A stretch of 64,000 bases of DNA from contig NZ_JAAVTA010000001.1 of NCBI RefSeq assembly GCF_012102705.1, positions 186,001 through 250,000 of the forward strand. The letters run 5' to 3'. The notes under the pieces are model-generated. The model made no database searches and was not told the DNA's origin. It saw nothing but the letters and a program-made list of their open reading frames with translations. The translations under genes and the position numbers were made by a program. This DNA comes from Haematospirillum sp. H1815 (GTDB lineage: Bacteria; Pseudomonadota; Alphaproteobacteria; Rhodospirillales; Rhodospirillaceae). Of this stretch, positions 20,520 through 28,997 are shown piece by piece (position 1 is the stretch's first letter; each line of letters opens with the position of its first letter).

Positions 20520-23500
20520 ATGCGGTTTACCGATATTTTTCTTCGCAGGCCTGTTTTATCAATCGTCGTCAGTTTCATCATTCTTCTTCTTGGCATTCGT
20601 TCCTTGGACAGTATGCAGGTAAGGCAATATCCGGAGCTGTCCAACACGGTTATTGAAGTCACAACAGCATACCCGGGTGCAGATGCACGTCTGATGCAGG
20701 GTTTCATTGGTGATCCCATTCAGGCTGCCTTGGCCCGCGTTGATGGTGTTGATTACATCACATCCAGCAGCTCTGCCGGTTCCAGCCTTGTAACAGCGTA
20801 TATCCGCCTCAACCATGACCCGAATGCAGCGATGACCGAAGCAATGGCCCAGGTCTCGGCCGCACGTTCCGAGCTTCCCTCTGAAGCGGAGGAGCCCGTT
20901 GTCAGGAAGAAGGCAGGCTCCGGTGTGTCCAGCCTGTATATGGCGTTTTCCAGCACGGTTTTGAATCGGGCCCAGATTACCGATTATGTCAGCAGGGTTG
21001 TAAGGCCGCAGCTGTCTATTATTCCCGGCGTTGCATCGGTTACCTTGCTGGGTGCCCAGAAGATATCGGTCCGGATTTGGTTGAATCCTCAGCTGATGGC
21101 GTTGAACCAACTGACGGCCGAGCAAATTTACGATGTTTTGAAGCGCAATAATCTGCAGGTCGCAGCCGGTTCCCTGCGTGGATATACCGATTCCATGACT
21201 ATCCGCGCCGAAACCAGCGTCAGCGACGTGAATGCTGTCGAGAACCTGGTTATCAAAACAACAGAGAACGGCGTTGTGCGTCTGGCAGACCTTGCTAAGG
21301 TCACGATTGGCCCGGAACAGTCAGACGTGACGGTTCTCTCCAATGGTCAAAAAGCGCTGTTTGTATCAATTGATGCCACACCGGACGCCAATCCTTTGAC
21401 CGTTGTCCGGGATGTCCGTGCGGCCTTGCCGCGTATACGGGAGAATCTTCCAGCCTCTATTCACCTTGATGTGAATTATGATTCAACAATTTTTATACAG
21501 GAGTCCATTCGAGAGGTTCTGAAAACCCTGATTGAGGCTGTGATCATTGTTATCTGCGTTATCTTTGTGTTTATGGGATCTCCACGATCAGTTGTCATAC
21601 CGATTGTAACCATTCCCCTGTCTTTGATCGGCGTTTGTACGCTGATGCTGGCAATGGGCTTTTCCATCAACCTGATGACCCTTCTGGCATTTGTTCTGGC
21701 TATTGGGCTGGTTGTGGATGACGCCATTGTTGTGGTGGAGAATGTGCATCGGCACATAGAAGAGGGCAAGTCGCCCTTTCATGCTGCCATTGTCGGTGCT
21801 CGTGAGATTGCGGTGCCCGTTATTTCCATGACGATTACGCTGGCAGCGGTTTACGCGCCAATGGCATTTCTGGGGGGGTTGACGGGTGCCCTGTTCAAGG
21901 AGTTCGCGTTGACATTGGCAGGATCTGTCCTGGTATCCGGTGTTATTGCACTGACATTGTCGCCAATGATGTGCGCTCATTTGCTGAGGGCCCATGATGG
22001 CAGCCGGATTGCTCAGCTGATTGATGCCTGGTTTTCCCGTCTTTCAGAGCGTTATGAGCACTTGCTGTCGGAGTCTATCCGTCATTGGCGTTATGTCTTG
22101 ATTGTGGCGACGGTTGTTCTTCTCAGCCTTCCCTTTTTGTTTAAGCTGGCAAGTTCGGAGCTTGCCCCGCCTGAGGATCAGGGTATTGCCTTGGTCGAGC
22201 TGACAGGCCCTACGGATGCCAACCCGGAGTATATGGATATCTATGCGGAGCAGGTTGGTGGAATTTTTGATTCTGTTCGCGAGAAAGATACCTATTTCTT
22301 CATTGTTGGTGCGGAGGCTGTGTCTGATGGTTTTGCCGGCGTTATACTGAAGCCTTGGGGTGAGCGTCAGCGTTCGGAGAAGCAGGTTGTTGACGAGGTT
22401 GGCCGGAATCTGAAGCAGGTCGTTGGCTTGAGAGGGTCTGCATTTTCCTTGCCACCCTTGCCCGGGTTTGGGGGAATGCCGGTGCAGTTTGTCATATCAA
22501 CAACAGCAGACTATGACTCCCTGATGGGTGTGTTGCAGGAATTCGGCGATGCAGCCCGGAAAAGTGGTTATTTCATTTTCCATAAATTTGACCTTCAGTA
22601 CGATAGACCCGAAGTCAAGGTAACTGTGGATCGTGATCGGGCGGGGCTCTATGGCGTATCCATGCAGGATATCGGCATGGCCTTGGGCGGTGTTTATGGT
22701 GGGAATCATGTCAACCGCATCGATATAGAGGGCAAGGCCTATAAAGTTATTCCCAAGTCAGAGCGACAGTTCCGCTTGGATCCTGCTGCGATCGGAACAG
22801 TGTATGTGCGCGGTGAATCTGATCAGCTGATCCCGTTATCCAGCCTTGTGCGCACAGAAATTGTGACAGAGCCCAATGTACTCAGGCAGTTCAATCAGTT
22901 GAATTCTGCCACTTTCCAGGCCGTGCCCATGCCCGGTGTGGCGATGGGTGATGTTGTCCACTTTCTTCGTGATACAGCCCAGCGCCTGTTACCTGCCGGT
23001 TATACCTTTGACTATGCGGGCCCGACACGCCAGTTTGTGACCGAGGGTAGCGCCCTTATGCTGACGTTCGCGTTTGCACTTGTCATTATTTATCTTGTTC
23101 TTGCTGCCCAATATGAAAGCTTCAGGGACCCTCTGGTTATCATGGTGACGGTTCCGCTGGCCATGGTCGGGGCTATGGCGCCTTTGGCTATTGGACTGGT
23201 ATCACTGAATATTTACACCCAGGTTGGTCTGATTACGCTGATCGGCCTCATTACAAAGCACGGTATTCTTATTTGCGAAGTCGCTCGTGAAGAGCAGATC
23301 TATGGGGGGAAAGGCCGTACGGAGGCTGTTGCGCATGCTGCATCTTTACGGTTGCGCCCCATTTTGATGACAACAGCGGCCATGGTTGCAGGCGCTTTTC
23401 CTCTGACACTGGCTTCCGGTGCCGGGGCAGGAAGTCGCCATTCTATTGGCGTTGTGATTGTTTCTGGTCTCTTGATCGGGACTCTCTTTACGCTTTTTGT

Positions 23501-23615
23501 TCTTCCTGTCGTCTATAGCTTCTTGGGTGATAATCACCGTGAAAAGCATAAGCACGCTTTCGAGAGAGATCGTTCAGCGGGCCTTGAGCCAGCTATTCCC
23601 GGCAATGATTCGTAA
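20520..23615 (+). CDS. RND-type multidrug efflux transporter (HAE1/AcrB-like)
   Basis: 1031 residues with the duplicated RND plan: TM1 (VLSIVVSFIILLLG), a large periplasmic loop, TM2-6 with FVLAIGLVVDDAIVVVEN (proton-relay aspartates), a second loop and TM7-12 ending near VVIVSGLLIGTLFTLFVLPVVY. ATG 20520 has GGAGG at 20510-20514; the frame opens from 20508. Together with the adaptor it forms an efflux operon. A terminator hairpin follows at 23637-23655. Drug substrates cannot be inferred. Confidence 0.95.
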   Translation: MRFTDIFLRRPVLSIVVSFIILLLGIRSLDSMQVRQYPELSNTVIEVTTAYPGADARLMQGFIGDPIQAALARVDGVDYITSSSSAGSSLVTAYIRLNHDPNAAMTEAMAQVSAARSELPSEAEEPVVRKKAGSGVSSLYMAFSSTVLNRAQITDYVSRVVRPQLSIIPGVASVTLLGAQKISVRIWLNPQLMALNQLTAEQIYDVLKRNNLQVAAGSLRGYTDSMTIRAETSVSDVNAVENLVIKTTENGVVRLADLAKVTIGPEQSDVTVLSNGQKALFVSIDATPDANPLTVVRDVRAALPRIRENLPASIHLDVNYDSTIFIQESIREVLKTLIEAVIIVICVIFVFMGSPRSVVIPIVTIPLSLIGVCTLMLAMGFSINLMTLLAFVLAIGLVVDDAIVVVENVHRHIEEGKSPFHAAIVGAREIAVPVISMTITLAAVYAPMAFLGGLTGALFKEFALTLAGSVLVSGVIALTLSPMMCAHLLRAHDGSRIAQLIDAWFSRLSERYEHLLSESIRHWRYVLIVATVVLLSLPFLFKLASSELAPPEDQGIALVELTGPTDANPEYMDIYAEQVGGIFDSVREKDTYFFIVGAEAVSDGFAGVILKPWGERQRSEKQVVDEVGRNLKQVVGLRGSAFSLPPLPGFGGMPVQFVISTTADYDSLMGVLQEFGDAARKSGYFIFHKFDLQYDRPEVKVTVDRDRAGLYGVSMQDIGMALGGVYGGNHVNRIDIEGKAYKVIPKSERQFRLDPAAIGTVYVRGESDQLIPLSSLVRTEIVTEPNVLRQFNQLNSATFQAVPMPGVAMGDVVHFLRDTAQRLLPAGYTFDYAGPTRQFVTEGSALMLTFAFALVIIYLVLAAQYESFRDPLVIMVTVPLAMVGAMAPLAIGLVSLNIYTQVGLITLIGLITKHGILICEVAREEQIYGGKGRTEAVAHAASLRLRPILMTTAAMVAGAFPLTLASGAGAGSRHSIGVVIVSGLLIGTLFTLFVLPVVYSFLGDNHREKHKHAFERDRSAGLEPAIPGNDS

Positions 23616-23630
23616 TCTGTTCGGGTTAAT

Positions 23631-23657
23631 AAAAAAGCCCCCCGAGATGGGGGGCTT
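23631..23657 (-). terminator. Terminator of the cytochrome c gene, shared with the RND operon
   Basis: A perfect 9-bp stem with a 5-base loop (23635-23643 with 23649-23657). Read on the minus strand it is followed by six T, so it ends the cytochrome c transcript; on the plus strand the tail is weaker, but it lies only 22 bases after the RND stop. Confidence 0.9.
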
Positions 23658-23680
23658 GGGGTATTTTATATGAAATAATC

Positions 23681-24088
23681 TCACTTGAGGCTTTCCAAGT
23701 ACAAGATCACAGCAGCCCGTTCATCGGCTTTGGGCAGTTTGAAGGTCATCTTAGAGCGAACCTTGGCATCCCCGGTTTTTTGTTCCAGGAATTTGGAAGG
23801 ATCCGTGAGGTAGGTGTCGAGCTCGGCCTTGTCCCACGCAAAACCTTTTGTTGCCGCATCGGTCAGGCCTGTTGAATAGGCATAGCCCGTAGCTTTGGCC
23901 GGCCCCCGGGTTGTTATTCCAAACAGGTTGGGACCAACCTTGTGTGCGCCGCCCTTGTCAAAGCTGTGGCAGGCTGCGCAGCGGCTTTTGGCGATTTTCT
24001 CACCAGCGGCGAGATCTTGGGCCATGACTGACCCAGACACAAAAAGAAGACCAGCTACAAGGCTGGTTACGGATACTCGGAATATCAT
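23681..24088 (-). CDS. Class I c-type cytochrome (cytochrome c2-like)
   Basis: 135 residues with a signal peptide cleaved near VMA-QDLAAG. One haem site, CAACH (C37, C40, H41), and a probable axial methionine in SKMTFKL. FDKGGAHKVGPNLFGI is the standard segment after the haem site. It is a soluble periplasmic electron carrier between bc1 complex and oxidase. The frame opens further upstream, but ATG 24088 with GGAGAG just before it and a clean signal peptide is the start. Monocistronic, with its own terminator. Confidence 0.95.
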   Translation of the reverse strand: MIFRVSVTSLVAGLLFVSGSVMAQDLAAGEKIAKSRCAACHSFDKGGAHKVGPNLFGITTRGPAKATGYAYSTGLTDAATKGFAWDKAELDTYLTDPSKFLEQKTGDAKVRSKMTFKLPKADERAAVILYLESLK

Positions 24089-24271
24089 TGCGCTCTCCTT
24101 AGCACCCCTGATGTATCCCGCAGCACAGATAAGCCTACACTCTCTCTCCGCGTGTAAACCATTCGCGCAGGATGAGCGCATTGTAGCTGCAAGGCGCTTA
24201 TAAATCTACCCCACCTTGTTTCTTCCATATATAGGGTCGAGAGGGGTTTACATCTTGCTTTTCAGGTATGG

Positions 24272-24306
24272 AAAACCCCGCCAGGACAGTGTCCGGGCGG
24301 GGTTTT
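24272..24306 (-). terminator. Bidirectional terminator downstream of rpsU
   Basis: 11-bp stem (24272-24282 with 24296-24306) whose arms are AAAACCCCGCC and its complement, giving a T tract on either strand, with a further inner pairing GGACA-TGTCC. It lies 45 bases after the rpsU stop. Confidence 0.9.
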
Positions 24307-24351
24307 AGGTACTCAAGGAGGCCGTTTGGGACAAACGGATCGACCTTGGGC

Positions 24352-24555
24352 TTAGAAGCCGTCGCGCTCGAGGCGCTTGCGCTCCAGCTTCCGCGTACGG
24401 CGGATTGCCTCAGCCTTCTCGCGGGCCTTCCTCTCGGAACGCTTCTCAAAACTGCGCCGGAGCTTCATTTCACGGAAAACTCCTTCGCGCTGCATCTTTT
24501 TCTTCAGAGCCTTGAGAGCCTGATCGACGTTGTTGTCACGAACCAGAACCTGCAC
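24352..24555 (-). CDS. rpsU: 30S ribosomal protein S21
   Basis: 67 residues, very basic, with the S21 N-terminus [27 protein letters not shown] (only its first part is needed to recognise it) and an arginine/lysine-rich helical tail. GTG 24555 is preceded by AAGGAGGTGA, an almost full complement of the 16S tail. Alone in its transcript, with a terminator downstream. Confidence 0.96.
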   Translation of the reverse strand: MQVLVRDNNVDQALKALKKKMQREGVFREMKLRRSFEKRSERKAREKAEAIRRTRKLERKRLERDGF

Positions 24556-24778
24556 TTGACGTCACCTCCTTCCGCAGGAAATCGTGTGTTTCACCCTGTA
24601 GGGCAGGGCAAAAGAAACAGGAATACTTGCATGCGGCAAGGTGTTCCTGTGCCGTGTTCTAGCATGCTATTGTGCGCGGGAAAACAAAATAATAGAGCAG
24701 AATCCTGCGGTACCCCATTGCGCATCATGATATGGTGTATGTGTTTGGTAAAAAGCCGGGACGTTCAAAGGGTAGGGC

Positions 24779-25303
24779 ATGCCAATACTGAAAATAGCCC
24801 GCATGGGTCACCCTGTCTTGCAGACAGCGGCGCGTGCCGTTGAAGACCCAAAGAGCGAAGAGGTCGCGCGGATTGTTGAATCCATGATTGAGACCATGGA
24901 GGATGCCGGTGGTGTAGGGCTGGCAGCTCCCCAGGTTCATATTCCCTTGAGAATCATTGTATTTCATGTCCCGGAAAAGCGTTCGGGTAGCGCAGGGGTT
25001 CCATTGACCGTGTTGATCAACCCCGAGCTTGAACCGGTCGGCAGCGAACGTGTCGAGGGTGTGGAAGCTTGCTTGTCACTTCCCGGACTTGCTGGAACAG
25101 TGCCTCGTTGGAAGAGCGTCCGGTACCGGGGATTTGATCTTTCCGGCAACAGATTGGATGAACTGGCGGAAGGTTTTCATGCCAGGGTTGTTCAGCATGA
25201 AATTGACCATCTGGATGGGATTCTTTATCCCATGAGGATGAAAAACATGGCAACCTTTGGCTTTGTGGAAGAGCTCAGGAAAGTGTCTGTGCCTGAGGAA
25301 TAA
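24779..25303 (+). CDS. def: Peptide deformylase
   Basis: 174 residues. Removes the formyl group from nascent N-terminal methionine. Motif 1 GVGLAAPQ is at 45-52; motif 2 is EACLS with metal ligand C98, where most enzymes have EGCLS; motif 3 is HEIDH with H140, E141 and H144. All metal ligands and the catalytic glutamate are present, so activity is expected. ATG 24779 follows AAGGG. It is the first gene before the COQ9/SCP2 pair. Confidence 0.94.
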   Translation: MPILKIARMGHPVLQTAARAVEDPKSEEVARIVESMIETMEDAGGVGLAAPQVHIPLRIIVFHVPEKRSGSAGVPLTVLINPELEPVGSERVEGVEACLSLPGLAGTVPRWKSVRYRGFDLSGNRLDELAEGFHARVVQHEIDHLDGILYPMRMKNMATFGFVEELRKVSVPEE

Positions 25304-25336
25304 TAGCGCATCAGTGGTCTTGATCGAGGGGTTGTG

Positions 25337-26059
25337 ATGGCAGGGTATGCTGGTAAAGCCGGGGCAAACCCGCAGGAAGAAAGTGCTGGGGGTGAGAGAC
25401 GATCCCGGCAGGACAGGCTTGTTCTTGCAGCCTTGGCCCATGTTCCGTTTGATGGATGGAGTGATCTTGCCTTGGAGCGGGCGGCGCGCGATTGCGGTTT
25501 GCCGCCTGATGCGCCGGGGTATTTATTTCCGCGTGGCGTTATTGATGCCGTTGATCATTTTGCGTCCCTGGCGGACCGTTTGATGATTGAGGACATGCAG
25601 GGGGTACCTGATGAGGAGAAGTCCCGGGTTCAGGACAAACTTCATCGTGCTGTCCGCATGCGTCTTGAGCGATGGAGCAATTTCCGGGAGGCTGTGCGCA
25701 GGGGCTTGCTGCTTTATGCCTTGCCTTCCAATGTGCCGCGTGCAGTGGCTGCAACAGCACGTACGGCAGATTCTATCTGGCGTGCTGTAGGCGATTCCTC
25801 CCATGATTTCAACTGGTATACCAAGCGTGCTTCCATATCGGGTATTTATACGGCCACACTTCTGTATTGGCTTGATGATCCAAGTGACGGATGTGAGAAA
25901 ACGTGGGATTTTCTCCACCGCAGTCTTGATGGTATGGGGCGTGCCATAAAGGCGAGGTCATCTTTGCAGAAGCGTTGTGCGGCGATGATGCCTGATCTTC
26001 CTGGCATCTTGTCTTCATTTGGATATCAAGCTGCAAGGCGTGGTTCGCGCCGTATGTAG
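25337..26059 (+). CDS. COQ9 family protein (ubiquinone biosynthesis)
   Basis: 240 residues. The N-terminal half has the TetR-like helical look of COQ9 (FDGWSDLALERAARDCGLPPD), and the C-terminal half carries the family hallmark DFNWYTKRASISGIYTATLL and YWLDD. Eukaryotic COQ9 binds isoprenoid lipids and assists COQ7; the alphaproteobacterial protein is thought to be its ancestor. ATG 25337 with GAGGGG five bases upstream is preferred to GTG 25334. The next gene, 31 bases on, encodes an SCP2 lipid-binding domain. Confidence 0.93.
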   Translation: MAGYAGKAGANPQEESAGGERRSRQDRLVLAALAHVPFDGWSDLALERAARDCGLPPDAPGYLFPRGVIDAVDHFASLADRLMIEDMQGVPDEEKSRVQDKLHRAVRMRLERWSNFREAVRRGLLLYALPSNVPRAVAATARTADSIWRAVGDSSHDFNWYTKRASISGIYTATLLYWLDDPSDGCEKTWDFLHRSLDGMGRAIKARSSLQKRCAAMMPDLPGILSSFGYQAARRGSRRM

Positions 26060-26090
26060 CGGGTGGGTTCTTTTTGTACGGGGAACGGGC

Positions 26091-26390
26091 ATGTCCATTG
26101 ATGATGTTGAAGAGCGTGTTGGTTCCCTGCTTGGGACAATCGGTACGCTGGGGGCGGTTGTCAAATTTGAGCTGAAGGATGAGGGGGTCTTGCGTATTGA
26201 CGCGACATCTTCGCCTGCTGTTGTCAGCAGGGAGGATGGTCCAGCTGATACATCCATACGGATTTCATCAGATAACCTGTTGAAACTCATGGATGGAAAC
26301 ATGGATCCTATGGTCGCGTTTGCCATGGGCAAGATCAAGGTAGAGGGATCCAAGGGGCTGGCTATGAAGCTGACCTCTCTTCTGAAGTAA
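26091..26390 (+). CDS. SCP2 sterol-binding domain protein
   Basis: 99 residues, essentially one SCP2 domain: VVKFELKDEGVLRIDA, TSIRISSDNLLKLMDGNMDP and FAMGKIKVEGSKGLAMKLTSLL, the last being the typical SCP2 end. SCP2 domains bind hydrophobic ligands; UbiJ of E. coli uses one in ubiquinone synthesis. The position right after COQ9 suggests a lipid-carrier role in the same pathway, which is inference. The frame is open from 26019; ATG 26091 fits the family. Confidence 0.85.
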   Translation: MSIDDVEERVGSLLGTIGTLGAVVKFELKDEGVLRIDATSSPAVVSREDGPADTSIRISSDNLLKLMDGNMDPMVAFAMGKIKVEGSKGLAMKLTSLLK

Positions 26391-26590
26391 AAATCCTGCG
26401 GCTGTTCCATGTGGCCTGTGTCAAGAAGCTCTGGAATATCAGTGGCTTTAGTTGTCCCTGTGGAATTGTGGCGGTTGTCCATGTTCCCGATTTGCCGGGT
26501 TCCTGTTATTTTTGCTACCGTTGGTCTTGGGGCTGGACAGGAAAAAACCGTGAATTATCAGGCTGGCATTGGCAGTCTGTCTGCTGAAAG

Positions 26591-26607
26591 AGATAGAAAA
26601 TCTATCT
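26591..26607 (+). promoter_or_regulatory. Perfect inverted repeat at the ribosome-binding site of the LysR gene
   Basis: AGATAGA-AAA-TCTATCT, a 7-bp inverted repeat, ends two bases before the Shine-Dalgarno GGGAGGGG of the next gene. It could be an autoregulatory operator or an RNA hairpin that limits translation. It is AT-rich against its surroundings. No second copy is seen. Confidence 0.45.
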
Positions 26608-26620
26608 CGGGAGGGGCGCG

Positions 26621-27532
26621 GTGAAGCGGGACCTGCCATCGTTGAATGCGTTGCGGGCCTTTGAAGCGGCTGCTCGTCATTCCAGCTTTGTCGGTGCCGC
26701 CGAGGAGCTTGCTGTTACACCTGCCGCGGTCAGTCATCAGATCCGTAGTCTTGAGGATCATTTCGGAGCATCGCTGTTCCAGCGTCATCACAGGGCTGTT
26801 GAATTGACGCCGGTTGGACGCCGGCTTTTGCCGGGGCTGACCGATGCATTTGATCGCCTTACGATGGCTGTCAATGATGCGCGCCCACGACCTGACAGCC
26901 CTGTAACTGTTTCTGTTGCGTCACCGTTTGCCGCCAAATGGCTTGCGCCGCGGCTGGAGGGGTTTTTCTCCTGTCATCCAGACATCCCTGTTCAGGTTCA
27001 GCCCGATATGAAGGGGGAACCTAGCGAAAGTACCAATGCTGATCTTGCTGTGTTCTTGGCAGATCCGGATGGACAGGGTGTTGGCCGCTTGTTTGAGGAT
27101 CAACTTTTTCCCGTCTGTGCTCCGGTTCTGCGTATGTCCTTGAAGGCCCCGGCCAACCTGTCGATGCAGACGATCCTGCATGACAGCTCTGCCCGTGAGC
27201 TTGATGCGGCGGGTTGGAGTTCTTGGTTGCGTGCCGTTGGGATGCATGGTTTTTGCGGGGCAAGGGAGCAATACATGGACCACGGTGCGCTTGTGATGGA
27301 CGCAGCCCTGCATGGCCTTGGTGTGGCTTTGGCCAGGGGTGCCTTTGTAGCCTCTGAGCTGCGAACGGGTACGCTGGTGCGTCCGTTCGATGTCTCTGTC
27401 AGCAGTGGCCGCCCGTGGTGCTTGCTTTCAAACCCGGATACGGCATCTGCCCCGGGGGTTATGGCATTCCGGAACTGGTTGCTGGCAGAAGCGGGAGCCT
27501 TTCGATCCGCAAACCCACGTCTTGTGCACTGA
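26621..27532 (+). CDS. LysR-family transcriptional regulator (GcvA-like)
   Basis: 303 residues. The N-terminal winged helix-turn-helix (LPSLNALRAFEAAARHSSF, then GAAEELAVTPAAVSHQIRSL) is of the GcvA/AmpR type. The remainder is a periplasmic-binding-like effector domain (VTVSVASPFAAKWLAPRL, DHGALVMDAALHGLGVAL). GTG 26621 follows GGGAGGGG. No target can be named; it is convergent with dusA and does not have an obvious divergent partner. Confidence 0.92.
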   Translation: MKRDLPSLNALRAFEAAARHSSFVGAAEELAVTPAAVSHQIRSLEDHFGASLFQRHHRAVELTPVGRRLLPGLTDAFDRLTMAVNDARPRPDSPVTVSVASPFAAKWLAPRLEGFFSCHPDIPVQVQPDMKGEPSESTNADLAVFLADPDGQGVGRLFEDQLFPVCAPVLRMSLKAPANLSMQTILHDSSARELDAAGWSSWLRAVGMHGFCGAREQYMDHGALVMDAALHGLGVALARGAFVASELRTGTLVRPFDVSVSSGRPWCLLSNPDTASAPGVMAFRNWLLAEAGAFRSANPRLVH

Positions 27533-27540
27533 AAGATTTA

Positions 27541-27570
27541 TTGTGTCAGATGGCTTCTGACACAACCTTT
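27541..27570 (+). terminator. Terminator between convergent lysR and dusA, inside the dusA 3' end
   Basis: A perfect 10-bp stem (27541-27550 with 27556-27565) with loop TGGCT, followed by CCTTT. It starts nine bases after the LysR stop and overlaps the last codons of dusA, so the same bases serve as coding sequence and terminator. Confidence 0.75.
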
Positions 27571-28562
27571 TCCGTTGATGTTCGTATAATTTCTATGGAA
27601 CGTTCCCAGACATCCAGCCCTGCCTCACGGCTTGATGTATTTTCGCTCAGATAGCGGCGCCATGTGCGCGCACCGTACATACCATGAAAGAGCCCCAGAA
27701 CATGCCGGGTCATGTGGTGGAGCGGAACGCCGCGCGCCAAGTGTTTTTTGATGTGAGCGGTGAACTGTTCTAACACCTGTATGCGATCAGGTCTTTGTAA
27801 GGCTGTGTCGCCAGTCAAAAGCGAATCTGCCTCTGACAGAATCCATGGCGTTTGGTAGGCGGCACGGCCTATCATACAGCCATCCACAAGGCCCAGATGG
27901 GGGCGGCATTCATCGATAGACCCCAGCCCACCGTTCAGCACAATCTGGAGTTCAGGAAACTCTTTCTTGATACGATGTACGACATCATGTCGCAGAGGAG
28001 GGATTTCCCGATTTTGTTTCGGCGAAAGGCCATTCAACCACGCTTTTCTGGCATGAATGATAAACGTACGGCATGTTCCGCTGGCAACCGTTTCAATGAA
28101 GCGGCACAGTTCGTCATAGCTGTCTGTCTGGTCAATCCCTATACGGTGCTTGACCGTAACGGGCTTGTCCGTTTCCTCTTGCATGGCATTCAGGCAATCC
28201 CGAACCAGCAGGGGGGTTGCCATCAGGCAAGCCCCGAAGCGCCCGGATGAAACCCGATCCGAGGGGCAGCCGACATTCAGGTTGATCTCGTCATACCCCC
28301 ATTGATCGGCAACTTTTGTACACCGAGCCAGATCAGCGGGGTCAGAGCCGCCAAGCTGAAGGGCCAATGGGTGTTCCTGCGGATCAAAGTCCAAGAACCT
28401 GTGTTTGTCCCCATGCAAAATGGCCCCTGTCACGACCATTTCCGTGTAAAGGCGTGTGTACTTCGTAATCCCGCGCAAGAAGACCCGGTCGTGACGATCC
28501 GTCCAGTCCATCATCGGTGCGACAGACAGCCTGAGATCAGGCCATGTATGCTGTGTGCTCAT
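27546..28562 (-). CDS. dusA: tRNA-dihydrouridine(20/20a) synthase
   Basis: 338 residues. FMN-dependent reduction of uridines 20/20a in tRNA. Motifs: SVAPMMDWTDRHDR, LYTEMVVTGAI, ALQLGGSDP, INLNVGCPSDRV with SGRFGACLM (catalytic cysteine is in this block in the family), VTVKHRIGID, and the C-terminal helical domain with HMTRHVLGLFHGMYGARTWRR, a DusA hallmark. ATG 28562. It converges with the LysR gene with a 13-base gap. Confidence 0.95.
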   Translation of the reverse strand: MSTQHTWPDLRLSVAPMMDWTDRHDRVFLRGITKYTRLYTEMVVTGAILHGDKHRFLDFDPQEHPLALQLGGSDPADLARCTKVADQWGYDEINLNVGCPSDRVSSGRFGACLMATPLLVRDCLNAMQEETDKPVTVKHRIGIDQTDSYDELCRFIETVASGTCRTFIIHARKAWLNGLSPKQNREIPPLRHDVVHRIKKEFPELQIVLNGGLGSIDECRPHLGLVDGCMIGRAAYQTPWILSEADSLLTGDTALQRPDRIQVLEQFTAHIKKHLARGVPLHHMTRHVLGLFHGMYGARTWRRYLSENTSSREAGLDVWERSIEIIRTSTEKVVSEAI

Positions 28563-28675
28563 ATTCCGGTTTAAAGCAGAAAAATGACGTTACGACAACC
28601 ATGCTTGCCAGGGCTTGACGGGCAGGTCTGTTATGTGCAGATTTATGAGAACAAAAAGAGAACAAGGTGTAAGAG

Positions 28676-28768
28676 ATGCGATTTCAGCACTATGCGGCAG
28701 ACTTTATTGGATTGGCGGCCCTTTTTGCCATGATCTACCTTTGGTCACTCTTTGCCTCTGTTCTTTAA
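28676..28768 (+). CDS. Micro-ORF: possible 30-residue single-span membrane protein
   Basis: The frame reads MRFQHYAADFIGLAALFAMI and then YLWSLFASVL before TAA. It has AAGGTG six bases upstream of ATG 28676 and encodes one hydrophobic segment of about 20 residues with a short charged N-terminus, like known small membrane subunits or regulators. I do not recognise the family. It lies divergent to dusA, with 113 bases between. Evidence is limited to the good ribosome-binding site and the composition. Confidence 0.5.
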   Translation: MRFQHYAADFIGLAALFAMIYLWSLFASVL

Positions 28769-28830
28769 TGTCCCATTCTGACGGTCAGTCGCGAATAACG
28801 GTATTTAAGTAACGCGTCTTGATAGAGAAT

Positions 28831-28858
28831 TTGACAGATTATTTGTTTGATGTATAAT
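28831..28858 (+). promoter_or_regulatory. Exact consensus sigma-70-type promoter
   Basis: TTGACA at 28831-28836 and TATAAT at 28853-28858 with a 16-base spacer. The start site should be near 28865, leaving a leader of about 133 bases before the ATG at 28998. It is the only exact match to both hexamers that I found in the window. Confidence 0.75.
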
Positions 28859-28876
28859 GATACTAGAACATAGCGT

Positions 28877-28930
28877 GTACAGGGCGTGCCGATTCCCCTG
28901 TGCTTCGGCTGCTTCTTCCGCATGTTTTTT
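28877..28930 (+). other. Structured leader or short RNA downstream of the consensus promoter
   Basis: An 8-bp hairpin (28877-28884 with 28896-28903, one G-U pair, 11-base loop) lies about 12 bases after the expected start site, followed by a CU-rich stretch and six T at 28925-28930. The last step lacks a strong stem, so an intrinsic terminator is not secure. Either a 5' leader or a short RNA. Confidence 0.3.
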
Positions 28931-28997
28931 GGCTTTTGATTTGCTTCCTCCCGGTGGGGCGGGGGCATTTCGTGCAGAACGTAAGGATCTCTCTGGT

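Noticed and set aside
26409-26624. 71-codon ORF whose stop overlaps the LysR start
   Set aside because: The GTGA overlap is suggestive, but there is no ribosome-binding site, no recognisable domain and odd composition.
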